Notes: generated by a model not told the origin, from the letters alone. Positions 23,646-33,238 are shown, numbered from the stretch's first letter. The stretch is 64,000 nt of DNA from Favolaschia claudopus (GCA_037176885.1 JAWWNJ010000031.1:186001-250000); one strand, 5' to 3'. Numbers and translations: made by a program.

Positions 23646-25010
23646 TACTATTTTCGATGTACCTCCTTCAAATCCGGCCCATTTTCTACGAACCAAGACG
23701 CGATCGAAGGCTGTTGATATCTGAAGGCTACTGGTGACATTACCTTGACACCGGAGGCGGGATTTCAGAAGATATAATGCCGGAAAGCCAGGGATACAGT
23801 CAAATAATCACACTGGCAAGTTTTCGATGTTTCTCTTCCAAATTTCTGTATTTTCATTCGAACTAAAGCCTCGTTATTCAGAGGAATGTCTCCCCGTTCT
23901 GCCTGTCTTATTTGTTCGGTGAGAAGATGTAAAACGCGCCGACGCGACATCACACAAGGTTGATGGTGGGAAAGTGGGTGTGCAGGTGAGCTTTGTTTAT
24001 ATCTCTGTTAATACTTGACCGGTTCATGGAAACTAAAGCTTCATTGTGTAGCTGAACATTCTGTCTATGCAGACAGGTAGTTTTCTCGGGTGGAACGATG
24101 GAGCCGCGCCCAAACGATCGGTCACACTGCCGAGGGTTGGAAAACAGGGTGTACAGGTAAGTTTGCATGCTTCTCTATCAATTCTTGCTCGTTCAACGCA
24201 AACCAAGGCTTCATTACATAGCCAGACATCCCCTCTATTCATCTGTACTCTCTCCGTGTCAAGAATTTCTGAAACGCGCCGAAACGATCGGTCACACTAT
24301 TCAGTGTGAGAAAGAATATGTGTACCGTAGGTTTCGCATGTCTCTCTATCAGTTCTTGCTCTTTCAACCCAAACCAAGGCTTCATAACATAGCCAGACAT
24401 CCTGCCTATTCACCTGTACTCTCGTCTCGTCCAGAGATTTCGAAACGCGCCGAAGCGTTTGCGCACAACATGGAGCATGGGAAAAATATGTGGATGGTAA
24501 ATTTTGCATGTTTCTCTCTCATCTCTTGCTCGTTCTACACAAACCAAAGCTCCAGTGAATAGCCAGGTTTCCTCTCCATCCACTCCTACCCTCGCCTCGT
24601 CCAGAAATCCAGAAACGCGCCGAAGCGTTTGCGCACAACATTGAGCATGGGAAAAATATGTGCAGAGTAAGTCTTGCATGTTTCTCTGTCAACTTCTGCT
24701 CATTCAACGCAAGCCAAAGCTCCAGTGCATAGCCAGGCACTCTCCCTATGTACCTGTACCCTCGTCTCGTCAAGAGATTCCGAAACGCACCGAAACGATT
24801 GGTTGCACTATTGAGTGTGAGAAAAATATGTGGATGGCAAGTTTCGCATGTTGCTCTGTCAATTCTAATTCTTGCTTGTTCAAGGCAAACCAAAGCTCCA
24901 TTACATGGCCAGGTGTCCCCTCTGTCCATCCGTACCCTCGTCTCGTCCAGAAACTCCGAAACGATCGCGCACAACAGCAAACTGGGGTACAGTACTGGTA
25001 AGTCCAATGC
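23646..25010. repeat. Tandem array of about eight 170-bp repeats
   Basis: Equivalent points (the GGTAAGT/GGCAAGT-like box followed by TTGCATG) fall at about 23816, 23986, 24157, 24327, 24496, 24667, 24837 and 24998, so the period is 169-171 bp. A more decayed copy begins near 23646. Units share GCAAACCAAAGCTTCATTACATAGCC, in pieces, and a CGAAACGCGCCGAAACGAT-like block. Each unit holds a donor-like GTAAGT and a CATAG acceptor-like site 60-65 bp later. The stretch between acceptor and next donor is open in one plus frame (KRAEAFAHNIEHGKNMW-like). The array lies between the divergent dioxygenase and transposase genes. Confidence 0.85.
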
Positions 25011-25662
25011 TTTTCACATCCGTTTGGGCTCTTTGCTTTCAGCCTGACATTCCATCGTCCAGAGGAGGATTGCATTGCTACTGCAGGACCTTACACTTTC
25101 GTTGAACGCGTGACATTTGTTTGCACGTCTTGTATCCATAAGTCACAAAATGTTCACGTGTTTCTTGATTGTTCTCCTGAACCATCGATCGATACAACCT
25201 CCTCAAACATGCCTTCTGTCGGTCATCTAATATCCATTTTGGATCTGTTTTTCCCCCCCGGCCTTGCTATCCAGCAGGCGTTCTATGTCCTGGGTGTCCT
25301 TGTCTCCCTTTTCCCCATCCTCCAACTGCACATAAATCAGCTCAATGAGGCCAGCCGACAGCGACCCGATACAGGCTGGATGCGTAGCATCAGAGCTCTT
25401 CTGATTCGTGCATTTCGGGATGAAGCTTACAGCGGCGAGGCTTGGCTCACAGGGATCGATTTGGCAGAAGAGTATTCAGATTACATCGCGAGGGACTTTG
25501 ACCGACTCTATCAAATGCTGGGTCTGTCAAGTAATACAACAGACCCTGCCTCCTTCCTGTTCCCCTCCCCCCAGCCTATTCTTTGCACCCGCCGTGTTGA
25601 CTGCAAATTCTGTCCACCCGAACACCGCAATCGGGTGCCATCTATTCGACGTCGTAGCAAGG

Positions 25663-25667
25663 GTAAA
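25663..25667. repeat. Left target-site duplication of the LTR element
   Basis: GTAAA immediately before the left LTR, repeated at 28325-28329 immediately after the right LTR. Five bases is the usual size for LTR retrotransposons. Confidence 0.9.
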
Positions 25668-26126
25668 TGTAAGGCTCCAGGAGCGCTTACGAGGGTCACT
25701 GTCTAACGGTATCCCTGGCGGGAGTGGAAAAGCCTTATTTTGTGGTAAAGACCCTTTCTTGAACGGTCAAGCTCGCAGAGAACTACAGAGAGTCGAATTC
25801 TCAAGCTCTCAGGCGTGGTTCTCTTCAATCCTTCGAAAACGAGAGGATTGGAGTCGACTGAGAGGGTGATCTGTAAAGATCAGTGGAAACAACCGTATAA
25901 CTCAGAGAAATAATGCCTCGCGCCTAGAGCCTCAATTAGAGCCTAGGCAAGGCAAAGATACGACTATCCAGCACCCGTGCCTCTCACAGAGCTTCGGAGT
26001 TACTCAACGAAAGCTGAGGAGGCGAATGGGTGATTTGGTAGAGGTAAAAGTGATAATTCTCATGTGACCTGAGTACATGTGACTTGTAGCTAAAAGAGTA
26101 AAGAAATACGTATATGATACCTTACA
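25668..26126 (-). repeat. Left LTR (3' LTR of the minus-strand element), 459 bp
   Basis: Identical by eye to 27866-28324 over the full length. It contains an internal inverted repeat around GCCTAG…CTAGGC (near 25925-25945). It supplies the last ~41 codons of the internal frame (to 26004). Confidence 0.9.
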
Positions 26127-27803
26127 GAGCCCCCCACTCTTGAGCTGCAAGGAAAAGAACATGTGCGAAGGGAGGGAATGGCGGGAGAAAAAATGAGAGG
26201 AAAAATTTTGCCCTACACTGCACCTTCGAGAAGCCTCCATAGCCGTTGACCCACCTGTCGCGGTTTCAAGGAGTCGTGTTTGCTCGTCTGCGACCTTTTC
26301 ATCCACGGTACGAGTTTTCTTGATTGAGGTGTTGCCCGACTGATACATACAAGCAGTCACCTCTTGCCCCCCAAAGTCGGTCGTGGATGGAATGCTGCTT
26401 ACACGCCCCCCACTCTGGACGCTCCGGCGGTTGATGATGCTAAGAGGGCTGGTTGAGTGGTGGGAGGATGAAATGCCAGTGAGTCGACTCTCCACATCAG
26501 CGCTAATGAGTCGCCGATGTATCATTCGCCCCCCAGACTCGACAGTGGAAGGGCCATTCTTGTCTGTAAGCCCAATGACGCTGGGTAGATGTTGACGAGA
26601 TCGGGAGGGAGCGTTGTGTTTGGTGAGTCGAGCCTTACTGTCAACGTCGCTGGGTTGCTGAATCTTTCGCCCCCCAAGCTCAGCTGCGACTCGGCTAGTG
26701 ACGTGAGGAGGAGCGGGAGGTGAAGCGGAGATGCGAGAGAGTGAAGAGACACTTTGTATGTTTTTGGTGAGTCGCGCCTCCGCGTTAGCGTTGATATGCT
26801 GCTGATAGAGGCTTCGCCCCCCAAGCTCGACCGTACGTTCTGACAATGCAGAACAGGGAGCGGGAGACGACACGGAAGAGGGAGTCGAAGCGGGGGAAAC
26901 TGAAGCTGTTACGGCGTTCTTGATGAGTTTCCGTTCCTCGTTACTGTGAGTCCTTAGCTGATTCAATCGCCCCCCACGATCGACCCTTTCTTCGTGTTTA
27001 GCGGAAGACGGAACGGGAGATGTGAATGGAAGCGAAGAAGACACAGAGGGTGGTGATAATGGAGACGATGCAGAACAGGCAAGTTGCTGCAGTCGTCTTT
27101 CGCCCTTCGAGTTTGCTAAGCGCTCCGCTTTTAAGTGCTGTATCCTGTCGTATACTGATATATATCCCTTTTGGCCCTCACGCTCATCGCCAACGGTCTG
27201 GGCAATGACGCGAGAAGCGGAAAGAGGAAGGGGAGAAATGAGAGGTGGCGCGACAGCGGTTTCGATCCTTTCCGTGAGTCGATGATCTTCTGCCTGGATG
27301 CCAAAGCGGACAAGTAACGCTCGAGGGAGTTGGAAACGGAGTTCAACGGGGAGAGACTTGATCAGACTGCCCATCTGTGTAGGACGTTGAGAGGTTGACA
27401 CCGGATAACCAAACCAAGTGGCTTCAAGATCTGCCATAGCGCCGTATAGTTTGTCGAGGAGGAGCACCCAGTTCTGAACGACTTGATTACGAGTAGCCAG
27501 TAGACCTGTGAGGTTGCATAGGATGTGCAGCTCTTCATGTGCAAATGTCTGGGAGCCATACAACCCAATGTGCGGGAGAGCTAGATAAAGAAGTTGTCCG
27601 AGTGCAGGCACGATGTTTTGAATCACTTCGACAAGTTCTGAGTGTAGCACAAAGCCACCGTGCAGTAGGGAGATGTGGCATGGAAGGAGGACATGCTTAG
27701 TGAGAGAGGAGCATGTCTGGTGAAGTGAATCCATTCCAATCTCGGAACGAGGAGAAGTAATATATTTCGACCAAATGAAATCCAAAGTGTAAGGGTCCGC
27801 CAT
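26004..27803 (-). CDS. Unknown protein of the LTR element with GGR-type internal repeats
   Basis: The first ATG is at 27803 (MADPYTLDFIWSK) and the frame stays open to 26004, about 599 residues; it is also open upstream to the LTR junction at 27865. The N-terminal ~230 residues are helical and hydrophobic-rich (ELVEVIQNIVPALGQLLYL, then TRNQVVQNWVLLLDKL), without signal peptide or catalytic motif. Five to six imperfect repeats of about 45-50 residues follow, each with [LRS]GGR, then an [AE]xRLTK-like block, then a Ser/Pro-rich linker. It has no CCHC knuckle and does not match a gag I recognise. Position and orientation make a structural (gag-like) protein the simplest guess, but a captured host gene is equally possible. 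The last 41 codons lie in the LTR. Confidence 0.55.
   Translation of the reverse strand: MADPYTLDFIWSKYITSPRSEIGMDSLHQTCSSLTKHVLLPCHISLLHGGFVLHSELVEVIQNIVPALGQLLYLALPHIGLYGSQTFAHEELHILCNLTGLLATRNQVVQNWVLLLDKLYGAMADLEATWFGYPVSTSQRPTQMGSLIKSLPVELRFQLPRALLVRFGIQAEDHRLTERIETAVAPPLISPLPLSASRVIAQTVGDEREGQKGYISVYDRIQHLKAERLANSKGERRLQQLACSASSPLSPPSVSSSLPFTSPVPSSAKHEERVDRGGRLNQLRTHSNEERKLIKNAVTASVSPASTPSSVSSPAPCSALSERTVELGGRSLYQQHINANAEARLTKNIQSVSSLSRISASPPAPPHVTSRVAAELGGRKIQQPSDVDSKARLTKHNAPSRSRQHLPSVIGLTDKNGPSTVESGGRMIHRRLISADVESRLTGISSSHHSTSPLSIINRRSVQSGGRVSSIPSTTDFGGQEVTACMYQSGNTSIKKTRTVDEKVADEQTRLLETATGGSTAMEASRRCSVGQNFSSHFFSRHSLPSHMFFSLQLKSGGLCKVSYTYFFTLLATSHMYSGHMRIITFTSTKSPIRLLSFR
26127..26145 (-). 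other. Candidate polypurine tract
   Basis: Read on the minus strand it is AAGAGTGGGGGGCTC followed directly by the TGTAAGG start of the LTR. The position fits second-strand priming. Near-identical GTGGGGGGC boxes recur inside the coding region (about 26404, 26528, 26669, 26813, 26968). Confidence 0.55.
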
Positions 27804-27865
27804 GACGGAGGGAGATCCAAGGAGATCCAGCCAGGGGGTTACGACAGTTCCCAATGTGTCCACTT

Positions 27866-28324
27866 TGTAAGGCTCCAGGAGCGCTTACGAGGGTCACTGT
27901 CTAACGGTATCCCTGGCGGGAGTGGAAAAGCCTTATTTTGTGGTAAAGACCCTTTCTTGAACGGTCAAGCTCGCAGAGAACTACAGAGAGTCGAATTCTC
28001 AAGCTCTCAGGCGTGGTTCTCTTCAATCCTTCGAAAACGAGAGGATTGGAGTCGACTGAGAGGGTGATCTGTAAAGATCAGTGGAAACAACCGTATAACT
28101 CAGAGAAATAATGCCTCGCGCCTAGAGCCTCAATTAGAGCCTAGGCAAGGCAAAGATACGACTATCCAGCACCCGTGCCTCTCACAGAGCTTCGGAGTTA
28201 CTCAACGAAAGCTGAGGAGGCGAATGGGTGATTTGGTAGAGGTAAAAGTGATAATTCTCATGTGACCTGAGTACATGTGACTTGTAGCTAAAAGAGTAAA
28301 GAAATACGTATATGATACCTTACA
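27866..28324 (-). repeat. Right LTR (5' LTR of the minus-strand element), 459 bp
   Basis: A full-length match to the left LTR, with no difference seen by eye, which implies a very young insertion. The promoter of the element should lie here if transcription runs on the minus strand. Confidence 0.9.
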
Positions 28325-28329
28325 GTAAA
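28325..28329. repeat. Right target-site duplication of the LTR element
   Basis: GTAAA directly after the right LTR; partner of 25663-25667. Removing one copy plus the element restores the transposase frame. Confidence 0.9.
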
Positions 28330-30105
28330 GACCAGAGAGTATGGCTCCTTGACGCAAATTTCAGGTGGATCTCGGCGGATCTATTGGTCGGGGAGTGCGC
28401 GCGTTGCAAGGCAATCTATTACCCCGATACAATCACGAGAAAATCACCAGGGAGGAAGCGTGTTCAGGAGTTGGAATACGATGCGGAATACTTGCGCGTG
28501 TCAAAGCATGGAGTCTGGGTTCATCGGAAGATTGCTGAAGCCCAGGAAGCAGCGTTGCTTGACCTACGTTCGGGCTGGTCCAGATGGGCTGACTGGATTA
28601 ATCGGCTCACGAAGGATGTCAATGTCAAATTCACGTACCGTCAATCCCAACGACTATTCATGGAGCATTTCTGTCGGCGACTGCTTGTCTCTCATGGGAA
28701 ATCAGCCGGTTTCACTTGTGAAGCCCATCCGCCCACTCGGGTACTTGCCGAGCTTGTCCGAGAACGAATTGGGAAAAACGGTGGTGTCATTGCTCGGGCC
28801 ATGACACATGGTTGTAAGGATTGTACCCATGTGAAGAGATATAGGGTTGTCGGTGTTGGCGATGAGCAGGATGAGGGGGGAGACAGCACTGGTATAGCAG
28901 GATTTGACTCCACTGCAGACGTGAGTCGCCAATCTTTGAATTGAATCTCTCTAAAGAGCTACTCAGATGGAAACACCTCTTCCACCCAATACGGTGCCCC
29001 AGCCGTTACCGCCCAACCTACCTCAGGCATTACCGCAGCAAGAGGCACCTCCGCCTGGCTCACCTCGGGGCCACGTCCGATTAGGAGTTATGGACGGCAA
29101 GACTTTCAAACACAAGGTAGTCTTGACCAATTCAGAGAAGCCTTGACTCGACTCATGGTTACCCTACAGAAATGTGCTCTGCCTGACTGTGAAGGGCCCC
29201 TTGTTAACTTTAAAAACGGTCGTTTTTGTCAAACTCATTTGGATCATGAAAGTATTTGCGGTATACTGGCTTGCGGCCGCCCTACGGAATCTGCGGAGTC
29301 CCTTACTTGCAATGACCAGGCCCACAAAGACTGGTACAAGCAATATGAGCAACGTTTCCTCCGCCTGTCTTTTCCCGGTGTAAAACGGGTCATTCGCCGA
29401 CAGAACCAGGATGCTGCGGATGAGGAGAATCCAGATCCGCATGGACCAACCCTTCAGGTCAACCTACCAGCCCTGGGGAATACTCCGGGTCAACAGGTGG
29501 TGCACACGTTCAAGGCACGGTCAATCTACTGCATAGAGACCATACAGTGGGCATGCGGCTTTCCTATTGGATGGGGAAAGTGCTACCGCGGAGAGGGCCC
29601 CTCTCAGGTCCTCTCGTTCATCAACAAAGTCTGGGAGGACTATCCTGAAGCACGACCCAACTTCATCGTCTACGACAAAGCATGTGAGCTTCTCCGGCAC
29701 ATCGTTACTCAAAATCCATCCGATGCATGGCTCAATACGACCAAATTCATTGTCGATGCCTGGCATTATATTTCGCACAAGGCTGGGGATGTGTTGTGTC
29801 GTACCTGGTGTAATCCTGCCCCTAAAGATGGATCCCAGCCGGATTTGGTATTGACGGAGGTGGACGACAACGGGACAGCACATCAGACAAGGGCATTCAA
29901 CACGGAAACTGCTGAACAATTCAACTCTTGGCTCAATGGGTTTGAAGCACAGGCTCGTCAAATGACGGACGTTAATTTTGACTTATACATTCACGTTCTG
30001 ATGATGCTTTATATGGAAAAAATGGAGGAAACAATCACTCGCAAGGACCGGTGGCTGACTGAGGATTTTCTGGATGCAGTCAATGGTTTGACGGAGGATA
30101 TTTAG

Positions 30106-30853
30106 CTGACATCTTGTTCTGTTTTTATTATTTACGTCCTACAATACATTCAATTGGCTGAGAAAATCCAACGCACTCCACCGGGACCCAGCGAGAGCCG
30201 GCAGCGTTTGGACCTGGCCAGAACTCACTGGAGTCCAGTGGGACCCAGTGGGTTTCCGAGCCCTTCTTATTCTTGCAGCTGTTTTCATTGAAGAGAAAAC
30301 CGGTGGGTCAAGGCTCAAAGCCAGTGGAATCCGCTGGGGTCCATCGGCTTTCTGCCCTAGCAAGGTCCAGCGGGTTCCGGCAGAATCCAGTGGGTTTTTT
30401 AGACTGAGCACAACCACCGGTTCTTGACATATAAGAAAGAACTGAGTTAAAAACCAGCATGTATGGCTGGATTCTGTTGGATCCCGCTGGTTTCTGCCGA
30501 TACTCACAGCCATTGGAACCTGCTGGGGCTTGCCGGTGCCCACTGAGGTTTGCTGGGCTTGCCAAGAACCCATTCGGGGTAACTGGATGGCCGTTGATTG
30601 TCAATGATGACGATGGATGCCATCAGATTTTGTCGGCCCGCGGGCACTTCGTGCCCGGCGGGCATATTACTGGCTCAATCGACCAATGGCAAAAAGAGTT
30701 TGACGGTGACAGAGAAAACATAAAGGAAAGGCCTTCTGCACGTACGGTATGATCCGATCACTGATTGGTCCTCCTCCAGAGCAGCGGCTTGGCGGCGGCA
30801 GAGCCTCAGGCCTCAGACACCCACAGTGCTGCTTGAATTTATAGCAATAAATA
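30106..30853. repeat. Subterminal short-repeat zone, right side of the KDZ element
   Basis: About 30170-30570 is filled with degenerate CCAGTGGG, CCGCTGG and CCAGCGGG motifs in both orientations, often followed by TTTCTGCC or TTCCGGCAG. CAAGGTCCAGCGGG near 30361 matches the left flank near 17534. Such clusters are typical transposase-binding regions. A GGGCACTTCGTGCCC hairpin at about 30643-30657 may mark the edge. No gene. Confidence 0.55.
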
Positions 30854-31367
30854 CTGTACTATTTCAATCAATTCGTCTGTCACGCGTCACAGGCCCTCGA
30901 ATTGACGAATATTTTCGCGCATGTCACAGGTCACCGCGCCCATTGACGAATGTGACAAAATAGTCGCAAAATCCCGGGAAAATGGCCGAAAAAGAGTATT
31001 TTTTTCCCTGCGCGCTCGACCGCGCGCAAATTGGGGCCGATTCTTTCGCCTGATGGCCCTTGGTACGGAATGACGGCTTTTACCACCGGATCAGGCCAGC
31101 CTGGCCTATCCATCACTGTTAATCAGGCTCTTTTGACGGCGATCTGGGTAATTAGCACTCTTTGCTTTAATTTGTGAGGAAATCATCATTCTTTGCTCTA
31201 TTTTCGCTCCTAGTAAGTTCTTTTACAGGCGGAGGAAAGCGGCTGATTTTCAAAGCATTGACGAATATTTTTGCGTGTCACGGTCCGCTTGGTCCATTGA
31301 CGAATGTCAAATTTCGTTCCGGCGTGTCACAGGTCACAGGCCGGGCGAATTGACCGAAATACTACAG
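30854..31367. mobile_element. Second TA-flanked MITE, related to the one at 3790
   Basis: The left end CTGTACTATTTCAATCAATT and the right end on the minus strand CTGTAGTATTTCGGTCAATT are each followed by CG. TA flanks both ends (30852-30853 and 31368-31369). The 514-bp interior has GTCACGCGTCAC/GTGACCTGTGACAC subterminal blocks and two copies of an ATTGACGAATATTTT.GCG stretch (near 30903 and 31258). The ends match the 287-bp MITE, so both probably use the same transposase. Confidence 0.75.
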
Positions 31368-32531
31368 TAGCATGCGGTTTTGGACGGTCCTCAGCCTAGC
31401 AGCTAATAACATGTGCTATATAGCATTGTTATTAACAATTGAGTTTACAGCACAGCGCTCGGCGTCAAGCTACTACATACGCGTGAGCGGGCAGATGGAG
31501 GCGGAGTGCGATGTCGAGAAGGCAGCAGAGTCGATAAAGATGAGGACGGCGGCGACGAAGGACAGAGATGGCGTAGGCGACGGAGGCGACAAGACGAGAG
31601 AAGAAAAAAAAAAAAAACTCAAGTCAAACAATAGGGAGAGCGAATCTGTCGTATTGGAGGTAAAGTACAGGACTTTATACATGAGTAGAAGACAAGTCCA
31701 AAAAGAGTAGTATAAAGAGAAGTACCGTATAGGAAGTCGGATAAATAGTCGCTGCGAGTGGAGAGATGCGCAAGGAGGAGAACGAGGCTGAACAAAACGT
31801 ACTAAGAGTCCCATAAAGTCCAATAAAATCCTAAATACTCCATTGTAGACCCTTCTGTGCCTTGCATGAGGTCGTATGAAACCGCGAGATGAGGTGCGCA
31901 ACACGCTCGCTGAATCACAAGTGTCGGGCGACCCGAGTGCCGGTGGAGGTAAGTATGGCCGATTGCGAACAAATAAGTGGCGAGACCGAGAGGAACGGAG
32001 AAGCCGAAAACCAAGGGAATTAAAGGCACGAGTCGAGGCGCAAGGTGGATGGTCGGAGAACAGACGGTGCCGGAGGAGCGAGTGGAACGGACGCGTCAAG
32101 GCAGTGGTGGTGGTAGCGAAAGAGGATGAAAATGATCGGTGACGCAAATCAGTCACATCTTGTGATTCTCGGAATCTGCCGTGTACGCGGTCAGCGCCTG
32201 AGCGCGCTGATCATCGGGTGTTAAGTAGCAGTTCAACCCTTGTTTATCCGTGTTTATTTATGGGATTCAACCGTGGGAGATGCTCACGTGCATGTTCAAT
32301 TTCGAACATGGTTCACAGCAAAGTACAAAACCAACATAAATTCCTTAGATACAAATTCGACCAATGAGTATATATGACCCGATAGCAAACAACAACAACA
32401 ACCGGAACCACCACCATCGGTTTTGGCTGGTCGTCGTTCCGCCTGCGTCGTGCCACGGGCTCTCGATTGCGGCCGATAGGTCATAAGCCCAGGACCGTCC
32501 ATTACCCTGGACGAGGTTTCGGCCCAGCACA
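31368..32531. other. Spacer without a supported gene
   Basis: A minus-strand frame at 31473-32156 is long (227 codons) but is simple-sequence in nature (Ser/Arg/Phe-rich, crossing an A-tract at 31600) and lacks motifs, so I do not call it. A CAACAACAACAACC run lies near 32388. Confidence 0.4.
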
Positions 32532-33041
32532 ATGCCCCCAGCCCCAAATACGCGCCCCGCTCAAGAAAACCCCCGCCGACCGTGGCCCCCGTTTCGTCCC
32601 AGACAACCACGAGCAGACACGCCCCACTTCCCTGGCCCGCGCTGGAACCCGCGCACCGCCAAGTTCCTAGCCATTCGCTCGAAGCAGCCCCCGCTCACAT
32701 CGCGCGCTGCATGCGCCCGTTACCGCCTTGGCAGGAAAACAGCGACGTGGCACTACAAGCTCCTGAGACAACTCGAGCACGCCCAAAAACATCTTACAGC
32801 GCTCTGTCAATCCATTTCACTCCTCCACACCCGTATTCTCCTCCCTGCCGACTTCCCTGCGTCCGTCATCCACGATGTCGAGCGCACATCCAGCCTGTGT
32901 CGCACGTTTAGCGCCCCTGCCCCGTCTCATAGCATCTATGGAGACTATTCCTTCACTTCGACTCGGCTTCATGCTTCCTTGGAGCCCCCGCTACCTCACT
33001 GTAGCCCGCCGTCGACAGCGATGGACTTTTTCGATGGATAA
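32532..33041 (+). CDS. Possible small unknown protein
   Basis: A single-exon frame of 169 codons starting ATGCCCCCAGCC. The N-terminal 60 residues are Pro/Arg-rich and disordered. The middle (RLGRKTATWHYKLLRQLEHAQKHLTALCQSI) forms a plausible amphipathic helix. No family recognised and no introns, unusual for this genome, which lowers confidence. It could be a chance frame in a GC-rich stretch. Confidence 0.3.
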   Translation: MPPAPNTRPAQENPRRPWPPFRPRQPRADTPHFPGPRWNPRTAKFLAIRSKQPPLTSRAACARYRLGRKTATWHYKLLRQLEHAQKHLTALCQSISLLHTRILLPADFPASVIHDVERTSSLCRTFSAPAPSHSIYGDYSFTSTRLHASLEPPLPHCSPPSTAMDFFDG

Positions 33042-33238
33042 TTATGTCATTGGGTCACGTGGTTCTGTATATCTGTGATGAGGCATTTTATTTCTCCTTG
33101 GGTTCGTCGAGGTACACGTACCTAAGTAGCTTGTCTACGTAGACGAATATCACACTGTTAAACTGTTAAATCTTGTCGCTGAGCCCGTAGAGTGAGGCGG
33201 TCCTTATGTAATTGTGGAGTGATTGATCGGAATGATGT

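Larger units (their letters stand above)
25668..28324 (-). mobile_element. LTR retrotransposon-like element without visible polymerase, nested in the KDZ transposase
   Basis: 2657 bp bounded by 459-bp direct repeats that start TGTAAGG and end CCTTACA (TG…CA rule) and are flanked by the GTAAA duplication. The 1739-bp interior carries one long minus-strand frame and no reverse transcriptase, RNase H, protease or integrase motif. On the minus strand a purine tract (AAGAGTGGGGGG at about 26129-26140) lies next to the left LTR, where a polypurine tract belongs, so the element is read right to left. After the right LTR on that strand comes AAGTGGACAC, a possible primer-binding site but a weak one. 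Best seen as a non-autonomous element that needs an autonomous partner. Confidence 0.85.
25209..30105 (+). pseudogene. KDZ transposase, interrupted by an LTR element
   Basis: Coding pieces are 25209-25667, then (beyond the LTR insertion and one target-duplication copy) 28330-28920, 28967-29116 and 29170-30105. Introns 28921-28966 and 29117-29169 are normal GT-AG. The frame is continuous across the insertion point, so the parent gene would have about 711 codons. Cysteine clusters fit the CxC5/CxC6 domains linked to KDZ transposases: CKFCPPEH, then GECARCKAIYYP, HGCKDCTH, and KCALPDCEGP with FCQTHLDHE. The last part has the FIVYDKACELL and FIVDAWHYISHK motifs with downstream Cys residues and an FNTETAEQFNSWL block, as in the catalytic region. 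No other disabling change was seen, so inactivation looks recent and due to the insertion alone. Confidence 0.8.
17530..30600. mobile_element. KDZ-class DNA transposon with TET/JBP dioxygenase (limits approximate)
   Basis: Three genes form one unit: an unknown passenger (17733-19917, +), a TET/JBP-like dioxygenase (20008-23281, -) and a transposase with CxC-type cysteine clusters (25209-30105, +, now interrupted). Lineage-specific expansion of fungal TET/JBP genes together with KDZ (Kyakuja-Dileera-Zisupton) transposons is established in basidiomycetes, so this neighbourhood fits a known class. Both flanks carry short CCAGCGGG/CCAGTGGG-type subterminal motifs, including a shared 14-mer. Ends and target duplication were not resolved. 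The nested LTR insertion shows that the element was present before that event. Confidence 0.6.

Noticed and set aside
23646..25010. CRISPR array
   Set aside because: Repeats are 170 bp, imperfect and contiguous without spacers, and the DNA is eukaryotic.
24410..25075. Minus-strand frames inside the 170-bp array
   Set aside because: Both strands of the repeat are open over parts of a unit; 170 is not a multiple of three, so neither frame persists through the array.
30643..30657. Rho-independent terminator
   Set aside because: The hairpin GGGCACTTCGTGCCC resembles one, but this is a fungal nuclear genome; more likely part of a transposon end.
31473..32156. 227-codon minus-strand frame
   Set aside because: Low-complexity Ser/Arg/Phe composition, crosses an A-tract, no motifs or introns.
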